64,000 nucleotides of DNA from Blastomussa wellsi. Taxonomy: Eukaryota > Cnidaria > Anthozoa > Scleractinia > Plerogyridae. The number at the start of each line of letters is the position of its first letter. The first letter of the stretch is position 1. The translations under genes were made by a program, and so were the position numbers. The notes under the pieces are model-generated. The model saw only the letters and a program-made list of their open reading frames with translations, made no database searches and was not told where the DNA came from. Location of the stretch: positions 26,891,356 to 26,955,355 of the forward strand of contig OX393561.1 of assembly GCA_947652115.1 (NCBI GenBank), given 5' to 3'. This document shows positions 11,465-22,123 of this stretch, piece by piece.

Positions 11465-12883
11465 GTGAGTCAGCCTCAGGACAGTGATGTCCATTCTATC
11501 AGAGAACGACTGGTTGCTTTGGAGTTAGAGCAGATCAAACATGATGATCATCTAAGTGTCTCCCCTACTCGTCTGACGAGGCTACGCGAGGAGACTGCCA
11601 AAGATGAAGAATTGCAGATTCTATGTGATGTTATCCATAAAGGTTGGCCAGAGACCCTGACTGAAGCACACAAATATGACAGGCGTCGGAAGCAAGAAAT
11701 TGAGCTGTATTGGAACAGCCATGATGAGCTGACCACAGAAGAGGGATTGGTATACAAGGGTCATCACATTGTGGTGCCATCTACAGAGCGCTCTTTTGTT
11801 GTCACGAGCCTGCATGAATCACATATTGGAATAGAAGGAACATTGCGTCGTGCCCGTGACAATGTTTATGGGCCTGGAATCACAGCCCAGCTTAAAGATC
11901 GCCAGTCGAAGTGTGGAATCTGTAACCATTATCGGCCCGAACAATGTAAAGAGCCATTAAAGTGTCAAGGTGTGCCTAATTTGCCTTGGGAGAAAGTTGG
12001 AGTTGATCTATTTGTGCTGGACGGGCAATCTTTTTTGATAGCTGTGGATTACTACTCTGGTTATTTTGAGGTGCAAGATATGAGTAGCACCACCAGCACC
12101 CGGGTGAACACCGTTTTAAAGGCATGGTTCTCCAGGTATGGTATTCCTGTGACAGTTATCAGTGACAATGGGCCTCCCTTCACCAGTGAAGATTTCAAGA
12201 CCTTCAGTAAGGAATGGGATTTTAACCACATCACATCTTATCACCCACAAAGTAATGGCCGTTTTGAAAATGCAGTAAAGACCTGCAAGTCATTGCTGAC
12301 CAAGGCCCGAGCTGAAAAGCGTGATCCTCTGCTGGCGTTACTTGAGTGGCGCAATACGCCTACTGAGGGCATGACTGCCTCCCCTGTTCAGCTGCTGTAT
12401 GGTAGATGAACACGCACATGTCTCCCAATAGCCAAGAAATTGTTAACTCCACATGTGATTACTGATGCACCAGAGAAGATTGCAATTAGGAAGAAGAAGC
12501 AGAAACACTACTATGATCACCACTTGTATGAATTGCCGATATTGCGAAACGGTGATGCCATTAGAATACAATTGCCATGGGAGAAGGAATGGTCACTGGG
12601 GCGAGTCATTGGAAATGAAGGGAACCGTTCCTACTTGGTTGAGGTAAATGGGAGGCAGTACCGTCGGAACTGCAAATGGCTCAGAGCAACACCCGAGGAG
12701 CTGCCAGGGTCAGTGGAGACCAACCACGAGGTGACCGAGCCTATTGAGCGGATGGAGTCACGCCCAGCTGAGTTGCCACAGCCAATGATGCCATCATCAC
12801 CCGCAGTTTCAGTGCCATACACTGAAGGTCGTCCAGTACATGACCGTCGCCCTCCAGTGTGGTTGAAAGATTACGAGTGCTGA
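11465..12883 (+). pseudogene. Gypsy 1 integrase and C-terminal domain
   Basis: A 314-codon frame (11465-12409) carries an HHCC zinc domain (LHESHIGIEGTL with CGIC), catalytic Asp in VGVDLFVLD, the second Asp in VISDNGPPF and Glu in the NGRFENAVK block. A stop at 12407 separates it from a second frame (12440-12883) holding the C-terminal DNA-binding part (LPWEKEWSLGRVIG) and a Pro-rich tail; no chromodomain is seen. The catalytic triad is present, but the stop and short gap disrupt the protein. Confidence 0.87.
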
Positions 12884-13070
12884 AATAAGACTTGACTCTA
12901 CCTTGGTTTTATTATGTATTTGTGTAGAGCATTTCTCTTGGCTAAAGCGTTTAATGCACAAGATTTCTGAGGCAGTTTTGAACATTATTGTTTTCTTTTC
13001 AAATTATTTAATTGTCATCAACATTCTTATCGTCCTGCATTTACTGAACTATTAGATTAAGAAAGGGAGA

Positions 13071-13235
13071 TGTAACGAGTATGCATACACGAAGTACTAG
13101 TCTAGTTCCTGCCTTGTAGGTCATGTGACTGCAGCAGAAAAAGTCTGCCATGTTCTCTGTTTATGTACTTTCTTGCTTGGTGCAATAAAGTCAGTGTGTT
13201 CTGCAGACTCCATTGTCTATCCGCCTATTGTTACA
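13071..13235 (+). repeat. 3' LTR of Gypsy 1
   Basis: Starts TGTAACGAG and ends ATTGTTACA. It is preceded by a purine-rich tract and followed by the target duplication GTATT. Confidence 0.93.
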
Positions 13236-13240
13236 GTATT

Positions 13241-13283
13241 ACCCCAAGTAATCTGGAACAACAGATTTATTAAGATCAACAAA
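13241..13283 (+). pseudogene. LINE B ORF2, short middle segment
   Basis: Forty-three bases between Gypsy 1 and the next insertion still read as LINE ORF2 C-terminal sequence (VIWNNRFIKINKT). They bridge the segment ending at 8808 and the one starting at 15622, which shows both flanking elements inserted into one LINE. Confidence 0.65.
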
Positions 13284-13936
13284 ACTAGTGAGATGATCTC
13301 AGATAGTGCAGAGTGTTATCTACAACTTAACATGCCGTGGCAAACAAGGACACATTGTTGCTCCTTTTAAGCAAACTGAGAAACAATTTTTGCAAACACA
13401 ATGTTTCTGTTGCGCAGACAGGCACACAGGGAAACATTTCTGTCTGTAATGTTTCTTTATTTGTCACGGCCGTTAGGATGGTCATCTAAATAGGTGAGAG
13501 TACTCCTGCAGGCCTCCTATCACCCCCACCCACCCAGCCTGTAGTGACTTCAGTTATAGTTGTACTATTTGCTTTGCCAAATATGAGCAGACAGAAACTT
13601 AAGATATTTTGCTTACTTCTTTACTTGACTTTCTTAAATATTTTTTTAACACCCAATACACAACTTTGATTTCCAAGTGTAATATGTTTTGTTTAGGGTA
13701 GAGACTAGAGGGCTTTTCATGATATGTCATTCCGGACACAAAAACGTAAAGACGCCACTTTCTCAACACAATTTTAAGTATATATATCATACTCCTGATA
13801 CTACAGTGACGTCTTCCACGGCAAGATAAAAATAGTTTCTCAGAAGCTTTAGTCAAGACAGCTTTTTAATTTTAACCTTGGTTTTGACGTCAATCTTAGT
13901 TTATTTTAATTGCAATAAGGCATTCAAGCAGCAAAC

Positions 13937-14013
13937 CATTCTCGTTCCCAGAGCCCTCGTTTCTTTGGGTCACGTGGTTAAAAGAAAACACCTGGCCCTG
14001 GGGACGAGAATGG
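13937..14013. mobile_element. 77-bp hAT-like MITE with 8-bp target duplication
   Basis: Inverted ends CATTCTCGTTCCCAG and CTGGGGACGAGAATGG flank a very short core. The 8-bp sequence CAGCAAAC lies on both sides (13929-13936 and 14014-14021). The copy is absent from the corresponding position of the inverted relative near 47.1 kb, consistent with later insertion. Confidence 0.75.
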
Positions 14014-14998
14014 CAGCAAACGTGATTGTCAACATTTGCAACTTGATACTTTTGTTTGTTTCTTGCAAACGTTTGTAACTGGATACTTTTGTTTCTCTCT
14101 CGCAAACATATGTAACATGATACTTTTATTTTCTTGAAAACATATTAAAAGATGTGTTTCTTTTTCAAGAACGGAAATAACTGGTAGAACGTTAAATATC
14201 TGATGTAAAAATTGAAAGTGAACAATTTTGTTTCATTCAAAAAGCAATTTTTCATTGAAGTGATAAACAAGAACTAATTTAATTATCGAATAGTCACGGA
14301 ATAGCACATTCCTTTTCCGTTGCCGCCATTCTGTTAAAACCACTTAAAATTTTCTTCATATACAAGGATATTGATTTATCTAGGAAGCGTTTTAACAAAA
14401 AGTATTGAAGGTAAACAGCTTTGCTTGACCAAGAGTTTCCAGCACCGGTGAAAACTAAATACCTCAAACAATAATTAAATTTATTTGCGGTTTTCGGAAG
14501 GCGCCACGGAGTCCACTGCAATATTTGGGAACTTTCCTTGCTTCAAACTTGAAAAAAGTCTTAACCAAACATCAATGTTTTGACTCTTCTTTTTCAGTGA
14601 ACTATCCATTAATGCAAAAGATTAAACCCTGGCAGAGACTTGCGGTAACGCAAGTTCTGGAGGCGCTTGGCAGTGTGCAACAATACCTTCAAATTTAGCA
14701 AGTTTACCGTACTGTGACAAAGTCGGGGGAAAGCTTGAACAACGTTTCCACGTGTGTCCATTAAAAGGAGAAATAGACAAGACGCTGGAGAGAAATAATA
14801 CGCTTCTCTTTATTTGAACCCTGAAAAACGCAATACTTTCAAAACTGCAGAAAAACTCTCAAATACACAGGCTTGGGTTATTCCACACAAAAGATATGCA
14901 ACCACAATACTAAACATGATAAAGGTGTCGACACCCAAAATAAGACGTTCTAGTGTGATTCCGTATTTGCGTAGTTTAACTTCCATCTTGTAGTGTGC

Positions 14999-15245
14999 CA
15001 TTCTCGTCCCCAGGTACGTTTGGTCAGCAACAAGGAATCGAGACCTCTAGCTGCAACCAAATTGTGAGCATGCGTATAGAACTCGTTTTGCAGCTTTCAG
15101 CATATCAGATTTGTCAGATTTGATTTTGTGCATGCGCAGAGTGACGGGAAGTCCGAAAATCACGGACTTCCGGTGTTGGACCTTCCCAGAGGTCGTGATT
15201 GTTGGTGCTGACCAAAAGGATCGCGGCCTCTGGGGACGAGAATGG
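14999..15245. mobile_element. 247-bp hAT-like MITE with 8-bp target duplication
   Basis: Ends CATTCTCGTCCCCAG and CTGGGGACGAGAATGG with the 8-bp duplication TAGTGTGC at 14991-14998 and 15246-15253. A related sequence is present in the inverted copy (46074-46316), so this insertion predates the duplication of the host element. Confidence 0.78.
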
Positions 15246-15621
15246 TAGTGTGCAGTAAAGTAACACAAACGAATCTTCTGCGCATGCGTTGGGAGCAAAT
15301 CGCTTTGTTCTAGGAACTGTAAAGATAGAACCACAAGGCAGGTATGGTGTTTTCTGAAAAATATATATACCTTTTAATGTTCAAGGAGCAGTAGTGCAGA
15401 TGCCAGCGTTTTACGTGGTACAGTGCACAGAGGTTCCTACTAGCCCCCCACCCCCTCTGCAAGACTAACTAATTAATTGGTATTAATTAATTAAACAAAC
15501 ATTAAAGTTTACACATTAGCGCTTTATACCGTTAGTGCCATAGTTCCATAGTGCCTTAGCTCCTTAGTGGGTTAGAAGAGGACAGCCCACAACACATCAT
15601 CCCAATAGTGCACTCTGCACT

Positions 15622-16090
15622 AAAAATGGTATATTTGGCTCGTTGGCATGAAGTAGGAATAAAACAAATTTCAGACCTTGTTGACGAGGATGAAAGTCAG
15701 TTTCTGCCTTTTCTTTCTTTTTGCAAAGATTGAAGCTACTTAACATGAATTCTGGTGACACTACTTCACCCATCCTGCCAATTCATACTTTAACGTGCAG
15801 GACGTTGTATGGCAAGCTGTTACTCCTCGAAGATCTCCCCCCTCCCACCTCAGAGAAAAAACTTGAATCATACGGTATCACAAAGGAGAATCTAAGTAAC
15901 ATTTATCTTCTGCGATTTAAGGGCACAAAAGAAGTTAAATTAGCATTGTTCCAATATAAAATCATACACAACATTTTAGCTACGAATAGCATATTATACA
16001 AAATGTAAAAGGTTGCCTCCCCTTTCTGCTCGTTCTGTGCTTCTGAGAGTCAAACCATACAGCATTTGTTTATTAGAAAATATTTTTATC
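15622..16090 (+). pseudogene. LINE B ORF2 C-terminus
   Basis: Reads as the C-terminal region of an L1/Tx1-type ORF2: YLARWHEVGIKQISDLVDE, then LALFQYKIIHNILATNSIL, then a Cys-rich FCSFCASESQTIQHLF block after a stop at 16008. It is the same element as 7751-8808 and 13241-13283. Confidence 0.72.
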
Positions 16091-16477
16091 TTAAAGTGCT
16101 ACTGCAATCAATTTTTTTGCACCTTGCTTTTTGAAGGGAATCGTACAGCGCTTCATATGAGATCAAAACTGCCGTTTTCCGTTTTCAAATATCTGCAGTA
16201 GTTCCAGAGATATTCAAGTTTAAAAAATTGGTAAAATATGTGAATTAGGAGACTGATGGCATCATCTCCTTGACCTCCTTCATATCAAGTAAAAAAACAG
16301 GGCTATCTCAGTCAGGTTTCTACAGAGACAGTTGAAATTTGGCACAGTAATAGTCCTTCAGGTGACACACCTATGGTTGTAACTTAATCTTCTTTCCATG
16401 GCAACACTCTTTTACAGTCCCCTCAAATCTGTTTTCAGTATTTGAGTGATTTTTAGGCCAGAAAAAATAAACCAGGC
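16091..16477. other. gene-less stretch
   Basis: No gene is supported. The sequence is AT-rich, may be the LINE B 3' region or another old repeat, and ends at the Polinton 2 boundary. Confidence 0.4.
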
Positions 16478-16651
16478 AGTAGTATACCTGGAAGTTAACA
16501 AATACCGCCTTGTCTTCAGACATGTATTTTCCTTTTTAAACACCCCCACAAAACGAAGTTCGCTTTACTCACTTCGTATTGTGGGGGGTTTAAAAGGAAA
16601 ATAAATGTCTGAAGATAAGGTGTGTATTTGTTAACTTCCGCGTATACTACT
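16478..16651. repeat. Polinton-terminus palindrome 2 (left end of Polinton 2)
   Basis: A 174-bp inverted repeat. Both arms read inward AGTAGTA, 12 bases, AACAAATA and continue to about 80 bp with a short loop near 16563-16585. Polinton genes start about 100 bp to the right. The terminal frame matches the palindromes at 3520 and 51817 exactly in spacing, while the internal arm sequences differ, suggesting related but distinct Polinton families. No target duplication immediately flanks the palindrome. Confidence 0.72.
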
Positions 16652-16749
16652 AAGGAAGGAGGAGGGGTAATCAACAATCAATTTTCGACCACCACCTGTC
16701 ATTGTAACCAAAAAAGCAACTAATTATTTTCTCACATCACACAAACACT

Positions 16750-17188
16750 TCATTCACTATAAAAAAAGATGAACACATTACTGTCAGGCTTGGCGTTGTG
16801 TGATGTTGTGCGGTTTGTGTCACGCGTGGCATTGCGTGACAGGGCACAAAAGGGACAAAACCCTTTGATTTCATGATATTTCTGCTTTTCACGTGCTATT
16901 TGTTTGAATTCTGAGTCGGAAACATTGTTATCATCTAGAGCTTGAGAGACAGAGCTTTTTATTGAGTCATGCTTTGCAAGTGCCACAGCATGAATTTGTG
17001 TTCATTGACGTGTGTTTATTAACTTTCCTTTCAAGCTTCTTGTTAATATTTGACAGGCCTGTGGAAGCAAAACCTGAAAGGGCTGCTATTCCTGCTATAG
17101 GCGCTCCGACCACAATTGCGACACCAGTGAGTGAAGTTGCAACAGCCCCGGAAGACAGAGCGGTTGCCACAGCGCCAAGAGAGACCAC
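16750..17188 (-). pseudogene. Polinton glycine-zipper membrane-type protein
   Basis: Two overlapping minus-strand frames belong to one protein. The amino part (17188 to ~16970) is hydrophobic and rich in Gly/Ala (GVAIVVGAPIAGIAALSG), followed by a basic SNINKKLERKVNKHT. After a frameshift near 16990 the second part reads ALAKHDSIKSSVSQALDD and SDSEFKQIAREKQKY, a helical tail. This combination of a glycine-rich hydrophobic segment and charged helical tail recurs in cnidarian Polintons, as I recall, and may be a membrane-active virion component. Role is inference. Confidence 0.55.
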
Positions 17189-17356
17189 ACTTTCCGAGCT
17201 TTTTTATAGTCAACACAAGCCTATAATGTTCTGCCTCATCGGCTATTTATTTTTCAATTTTTCTGATCTCAGTTAGCCAGAAATTTTCTGGGGTTCTTGA
17301 GATGGGTAGCTCTGGGTAAATATTATCAGGCTAAAGACATGGTATATTACAACATT

Positions 17357-18106
17357 TTAATTTATCTCCAAAATATAATGAATTGGGTACCCGTGAAAGT
17401 CAAACAGTTCGCCATTTTCATTTTTTACCGAGATGTTCAAACTTGACACTTGTTTGGCTGTATTTGTGTCCCTCAGAACATGTTGCTCCCCGCTCTGATA
17501 TAAAACTTTTTCATAAGGCTTTCCTTTAATGCCAAAGCTTGCAAGAACACACAAGTGCTTGCCGTTGAAAAGGTTCTGTTCTCTGTCCACTAAATCACAG
17601 TGGATAAAATAAAAGTCCTCTGTTTTTACACCATCGAGAACAATTTGCGAGTAAACAAGATTATTGCTGTTTTTATCAAGAAAAAATTTCAAACTGTCAC
17701 TCAAACCAAATTCTGTGCCAATTTTGTGTTTGTTTCGGGCAATGATTACTGTTCTCCCGAATGTACCCCTCGTTGCAGAAAATATTTTTTTACTGAAACC
17801 TTCGTTGAAAAAGTTTTGGATACTTTCGAGATCATAGTTGTCAAGTAGCAAAAGATTTCCGTCTTGTTTATTCCGCCCTTTCTTTTCATGAAACACTTTC
17901 CCCGTTTCTCTCAAGTTGTGCTACGAGTTATAAAGCAAACAACTTAACAGCGGGATATAACTCGGTTTCAGAATTGGCTTCTCAAAGTAAACAGTGTCAC
18001 CGTTTTCTGTTGTTACAATAGTAAGCACAACCATTTTATTGCTGTTGCACATAAATTTCAAATTAAAAGATAATAATGGGGAGTAGTAAAAGATGAACAT
18101 TTTCAA
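17357..18106 (-). pseudogene. Polinton minor capsid (penton-like) protein, one in-frame stop
   Basis: A single minus-strand frame of about 249 codons from 18106 to 17357, broken by one in-frame TAG at 17921-17923. The C-terminal half contains FYFIHCDLVDREQNLFNG, SFGIKGKPYEKVLY and HVLRDTNT, ending in GELFDFHGYPIHYILEIN. That pattern fits the C-terminal part of the single-jelly-roll penton-like protein that sits beside the major capsid gene in Polintons. It is transcribed divergently from the capsid genes, with its 5' end overlapping 18093. Family assignment is by remembered similarity and genomic context, so moderate. Confidence 0.55.
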
Positions 18107-18407
18107 AACCGTACAGACACAATCAGATTCTGTTGCGTTTGACTATCTCGAAAAAAGGGCGCAAAATCAAATCAAAGGTAAGGAGTCTGCCACCCTCACA
18201 AAATGGATTCAAAACCACAAGGCGATCGCGAAGGCTGCACAAGACAAGGCGTGGGCAGCTTTTTCTGCAAGGTTTCCGAGGGCCAACAAAAGCAAATTTG
18301 TAGCACAGACAACTTTTCCATTGGTCCACACAGCAACAGCTGAAATATTTTACAAACAGGGTGAAGGCAGTCTGCAAAGCATCTTCGGTTCAGACAGCAA
18401 ATATTGA
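18093..18407 (+). CDS. small Polinton protein of unknown function
   Basis: An intact 104-codon frame between the divergent penton-like gene and the major capsid gene. It is basic and helical (YLEKRAQNQIKGKESATL, HKAIAKAAQDKAW) with no membrane segment or cysteine cluster. The stop lies 46 bases before the capsid ATG, suggesting co-expression with capsid genes. Not recognised; a DNA-binding core or capsid-associated protein would fit its charge, but that is speculation. Confidence 0.55.
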   Translation: MNIFKTVQTQSDSVAFDYLEKRAQNQIKGKESATLTKWIQNHKAIAKAAQDKAWAAFSARFPRANKSKFVAQTTFPLVHTATAEIFYKQGEGSLQSIFGSDSKY

Positions 18408-18452
18408 AGTACAGACATGAAAAGCAAGCTGGGATATTTTTTGTTCATATAG

Positions 18453-19637
18453 ATGATGGCGGTGCAAGCAAACCTTCGGCCAATGCACAATGAGAAAAAT
18501 CTCAGCACGATGAAAGCCGAGCATGCAGAAAAACAAATCACCTTTGATTGTAGCGATGCCAACCCCAGCAAGACCCTGTATGTTTCGGTGCCCAAGCAGA
18601 ATGAGAATAAGGTCCTCGTGCCCGGCTCGCTCGCACTGCTCCTCAACATCGACTTCTCTGGAGGGCACGCCAACAACTTCCTCATTCAAAACGTTGCGCG
18701 CGCTCTGGTCGACAAGCTGGTTGTGAAGTACGCAGGCACCATACTGCAGAACACGGTGGGGTATGACATCTCCAAGATCTGGGAGGACCTTCTCCTCTCG
18801 CAGGAGGAGCGGGACAACGTGCTGCTGGACGGGATTCAGAGTAAGGACCTTTGCAAGATCCGCTCAAATGCTGGGGATAAGAAAAATACGGAAAAAGAGC
18901 TAAACAATGTTTTCGGAACAAACACCAGATTCTGACCGACCACGGAGTCTTTTTCCCCCAAGCTCTTTACAACGACCTCGTGTTTGAGTTGACACTTGTG
19001 CCGGCCTAACAGGTTGTCAAAGGCTCTAACTCAACAAAACTGAAATACACGCTTGACCAACATCCAGCTCGAGTACGAAATGATCAGAAACATGACTCTG
19101 GCAGACAACGCACACAGTGTTTATTCCGCTGGCAAGGAATTCACGTACGATCACGTGATGCGGGCTGACGTGGTCACCTTCGCAAAAGGCACGGAAACAA
19201 GGATTAACCTCAGAGTCAACCCCAAGAGAAGGTCCCTTAAAGGCATCCTTCTCCTCTTTGTTGAGCCATATGTCGCTGGCACCAGGGATTCAGAAAAGTA
19301 CCTCAACCCTGACCTCACGAAAGTCAGCGTTGCGGTGAACGGCTCACCCAACATGCTGTACAACAATGGCATCGAAGGCAAGGACATTTGGGAGGAAGCC
19401 AGCCGCTTCTACAAGTTCTACACAAGTGACAAGTTCGGGTGTTTGATCGATTTGGGCTCAGTAGCAGATCAGTCGATGCACGGCAGTGGCACGTGACTCA
19501 AGAACACCAAATACGGGGTCCAGCTTGAGCTGGAGAGGAATGCCAGTGGATTAGGCAATGTGAACTGCCACATCCTTGTTATCAGTGACTCGCAGATGAA
19601 CATATTGGGGCAGCAATTAGAATCTGCGCAATACTGA
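18453..19637 (+). pseudogene. Polinton double-jelly-roll major capsid protein
   Basis: About 390 codons of the major capsid protein (hexon-like, double jelly roll) of Polinton/adintovirus type. Recognisable blocks are SLALLLNIDFSGGHANNF, GYDISKIWEDLLLS, ILTDHGVFFPQALYNDLVF, TNIQLEYEMIRNMTLA, GKEFTYDHVMRADVV, and NPKRRSLKGILLLFVEPY. It is broken by a frameshift near 18905-18930, an in-frame TAA near 19007, another frameshift near 19050 and a TGA at 19494-19496. The blocks appear in the normal order and nothing large is missing. It is followed 7 bases later by the packaging ATPase. Confidence 0.85.
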
Positions 19638-19644
19638 TATAGAA

Positions 19645-20237
19645 ATGAACCCGAGCAACATCCCGTTCAACACTCTCATTGTTGGTCCGACCAATTTCAG
19701 GCAAATCAAGGTTTGTGGTGGATCAGATCTATGGTCCTTTTCGTGGCAAGTTCGACTACATCGTGCTCATCTGCCCGACATTCGCGCACAACAAAACCTA
19801 CCACCGAATTGGTGAAGATGAACCACGAATGTTTGTGATGATATGCGTGCAACACACGGTGGAAATTTGGTTCAAGCTCGTGAGCTTATTTTTTGAGGGC
19901 ACCAACACGCTCATAATACTCGATGACTTTGCAGCCTCGAAAGATGTGAAAGGGTGCACAGGCCAGCTGGTAAATCTTGCCTTTTCTGCTTGACATATCA
20001 GCATCAGCGTTTGGGTGCTGACACAGAAGATGACCAGCATAGCAGCCTCCTTCTGGGAAAACGTGGTGGCGATCGTTCTCGTTTCTCTGTGGCCAAGACC
20101 ATGAAAGCCATCTTTGATGATTACGCCGGGGAACTCTCCCAGGATGTGTACAAAGGTCTGATTTCAAAGCTGAAAGAGCAAAAGTTCGCTTATCTCGTGT
20201 TCTGGTTTGGCACCCCTACAGGGTTGAGTTATTTTGA
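19645..20237 (+). pseudogene. Polinton FtsK/HerA-type packaging ATPase
   Basis: Genome-packaging ATPase of the A32/FtsK-HerA type. The P-loop is split by a one-base frameshift: GPT in the first frame, SGKSRFVVDQ in the next (19670-19715). A Walker B block TLIILDDFAASKDV follows near 19915. Later parts in other frames include the VWVLTQK block and the C-terminal TMKAIFDDYAGELSQDVY and EQKFAYLVFW. At least two frameshifts are present. It sits directly after the capsid gene, the usual Polinton arrangement. Confidence 0.82.
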
Positions 20238-20272
20238 ATTAAAAAACGGAATTTGTAAGAATATTATACACA

Positions 20273-20831
20273 ATGGCTGAAGAAGAGCTTGGTATCGCAG
20301 AAGTTATAAGCATGCTGGAAACCGAGCCGTTGAGCAGGCCAGCTGGTGGTGTTGTGCCAGGCTCGGCCCCCGGACCTGACATTCCTGCTCTTTGTGAGCA
20401 GTTGGCCATGCTGGTGTCGACAGGAAAAGCCAAAGAGGCCATCGGGGGTGCAGTTAACACACGAGCAGGTGAAGCGCCTGAGCGACAAAGATGTTGAGAA
20501 ATACACCAAACGGTACAAGACATACGTGGGCTCAAAGACAACTGACAGCTTGATCGACAGCTTCATTTTTCTTGTGACCAAAGCGGTTGGAATGGCCGTT
20601 GATGTCAAAGACATCGATGCTTATAAAAAAGAACTCAGAAACGACTAAATCATCAACAAAGAGCTCTCCAACCTGGGCGGCAACATTGCTTTAAAGTGCG
20701 GCCGTTTTCTTGCTGTGGCCAATGCAGCGCTGATCACCACAACATGCATTGATTTTAATGAGCATTTGATAAGTAAGTACGAAGCAAAATCGGAAGAAAT
20801 TACTAAGCATTCCTCACCAACTATTGAATAA
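20273..20831 (+). pseudogene. conserved Polinton small protein with hydrophobic C-terminus
   Basis: The ATG at 20273 opens MAEEELGIAEVISMLETEP, with a Pro/Gly-rich segment. A frameshift near 20450 leads to LTHEQVKRLSDKDVEKY, KTYVGSKTTDSLIDSFIF and a hydrophobic C-terminal stretch after an in-frame stop at 20646-20648 (LAVANAALITTTCIDFN). The overall layout resembles a small gene found after the ATPase in cnidarian Polintons; its role is unknown to me. The C-terminal hydrophobic segment could insert into a membrane. Confidence 0.5.
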
Positions 20832-20894
20832 CTACTTTGCATTATTGAATATTTTCTTGGCATTATTATATTTGCTCAACAATACCTTTCCACA

Positions 20895-21180
20895 ATGTCG
20901 ACTGAACAACCGGAGAGTGCATATTCACAAGGCGAGATCACACGGCAAACAACAACCCCAACTCCAACCACAAACCCAGCAACAAATCCCAAGCGAGTTG
21001 CTGCTGGCAGAATGGTTGCTGAAAGAACGAAGAACAGAAAAAAAAGCTTATTGAGGCTTCTGCCATAATTGAAAGAGAGAATGAAAAAAATCTGCACCTG
21101 CTCCTGAGTCAGTTCCAGAGACCGCACCAGAGCCCGCTGCAGCTGATTCCAAAGTTTCAAATGGTCTCAGACGGACTGGC
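20895..21180 (+). pseudogene. Polinton small membrane protein, 5' part (split by LINE C)
   Basis: Starts MSTEQPESAYSQGEITRQ, Thr/Pro-rich, then a basic helix (AAGRMVAERTKNRKK). After a frameshift near 21045 it continues as ASAIIERENEKNLHL and a Pro/Ala-rich tail ending near SNGLRRTG. At about 21180 the coding sequence stops and LINE C begins. The missing C-terminus is found after the LINE poly-A at 26427-26590. The gene was evidently open when the LINE inserted. Confidence 0.5.
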
Positions 21181-21202
21181 GTGACATGCATAGCGAGTAG
21201 AC

Positions 21203-22123
21203 GTGTTTTCGAGAGCTCCGCTCTGGTTATTGAGTTATTTTTCTGGCAGCCTGCATTTCTTGTATATGGAGACTAGCCTTTCTTCTTTGAAACGTACAAT
21301 ATCAGAGAGAAGCAATTCAGATTCGTCTGAGTCAAGTTCTCCGTGGGAAAAGCGTTCAAAGAGTTTAGCCGAGGAAGACGAGGTTCTCCAAGCCTTAAAC
21401 ATGGCCGGTAACGTTAGCGAAAAACTCGATAAAATTCTTGGGGAACTTAAGAAACTGGAGAAACTCGATGCAATTGAGGCAACGTTGAAGGATTTAACAA
21501 GCAGATTGGGGAACGTCGAAGCAACTATTGAGAGGATGAAAGAAGACGCACGTGCTGTGGAAAGTTCGATCAAAGGTATGGATAAGAGTCTTACATATCT
21601 CAACAAAGAAGTTGAAGAGCTTCGTGGAACGGTAGAAGACAAGGATAAGCAAATAGAATATTTGCACACGCAACACCTATACCTTGAATCGTACAGCAGG
21701 AGAGAAAATCTGAAATTTTTTGGCATACCGGAAAACGAAGTCAGCGCTTTGGAGGGGAAAGATGCGGTTGGCACAATTGATGTTTTGTGTGAGTTTCTTC
21801 ATGATGTCCTTGGCTGTGGGGATCCAAAGAGAAATATGGAGTTTCAACGAGTCCACCGGATCGGTAAATCCGTACGCGGAAAGCCCAGGCCGATATTAGC
21901 CCGTTTTTTACGCTATCAAGATCGCGAGACAGTGCTTCGTGCTGGGTTTGAATTGAAAGGCACTGAGTATATGATTTTGCAAGACTTCCCTCAGGAAATC
22001 ATAGAGAGAAGGCGCAAGCTAATGCCCAAATTAAAGGAGGCTAAAAAAAGGGGCCAAAAAGTATCCTTCAGTAAATCGGAACCGGACAAACTCTTTATTG
22101 ATGGCAAGTTCACTTCTGCGTAA
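21203..22123 (+). CDS. LINE C ORF1 protein
   Basis: Intact 306-codon ORF1. The amino region is Ser-rich; residues ~75-165 form a long coiled coil (EKLDKILGELKKLEKLDAI and following heptads) expected to trimerise. It is followed by an RRM-like and C-terminal RNA-binding region with YLESYSRRENLKFFGIPE, FQRVHRIGKS, PILARFLRYQDRETVL and LQDFPQEIIERRRKLMP. L1-type ORF1 proteins coat the LINE RNA and chaperone target-primed reverse transcription. Homologous to 7002-7750. An internal ATG at 21266 (METSLSSLKRTISERS) is a plausible alternative start. Confidence 0.88.
   Translation: MFSRAPLWLLSYFSGSLHFLYMETSLSSLKRTISERSNSDSSESSSPWEKRSKSLAEEDEVLQALNMAGNVSEKLDKILGELKKLEKLDAIEATLKDLTSRLGNVEATIERMKEDARAVESSIKGMDKSLTYLNKEVEELRGTVEDKDKQIEYLHTQHLYLESYSRRENLKFFGIPENEVSALEGKDAVGTIDVLCEFLHDVLGCGDPKRNMEFQRVHRIGKSVRGKPRPILARFLRYQDRETVLRAGFELKGTEYMILQDFPQEIIERRRKLMPKLKEAKKRGQKVSFSKSEPDKLFIDGKFTSA

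Larger units (their letters stand above)
8814..13235 (+). mobile_element. Ty3/Gypsy LTR retrotransposon 1 (defective), inserted in LINE B
   Basis: A complete but inactivated Gypsy element bounded by 163- and 165-bp LTRs and flanked by a 5-bp target duplication GTATT (8809-8813 and 13236-13240). The LTRs differ at about nine positions plus a 2-bp indel. A primer-binding-site-like TGGTGTCAGAAA follows the left LTR, and a purine tract (GAAAGGGAGA, 13061-13070) precedes the right LTR. The internal order is gag, zinc knuckles, protease, RT, RNase H, integrase. Stops, frameshifts and a deletion of the RT active-site region make it non-autonomous. Confidence 0.95.
13284..15621 (+). mobile_element. 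non-autonomous DNA element, copy 1
   Basis: A 2.3-kb segment that interrupts LINE B and has a long inverted counterpart at 45776-47508, plus a short third relative at 49045-49297. The left end begins ACTAGTGAGA and then TAGTGCAGAGTG. The right end finishes CACTCTGCACT, so AGTGCAGAGTG forms a subterminal or terminal inverted repeat. No protein of recognisable type is encoded. It contains two hAT-like MITEs with clear 8-bp target duplications. The flanking duplication is unclear (perhaps AAAA). Superfamily unknown. Confidence 0.65.
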
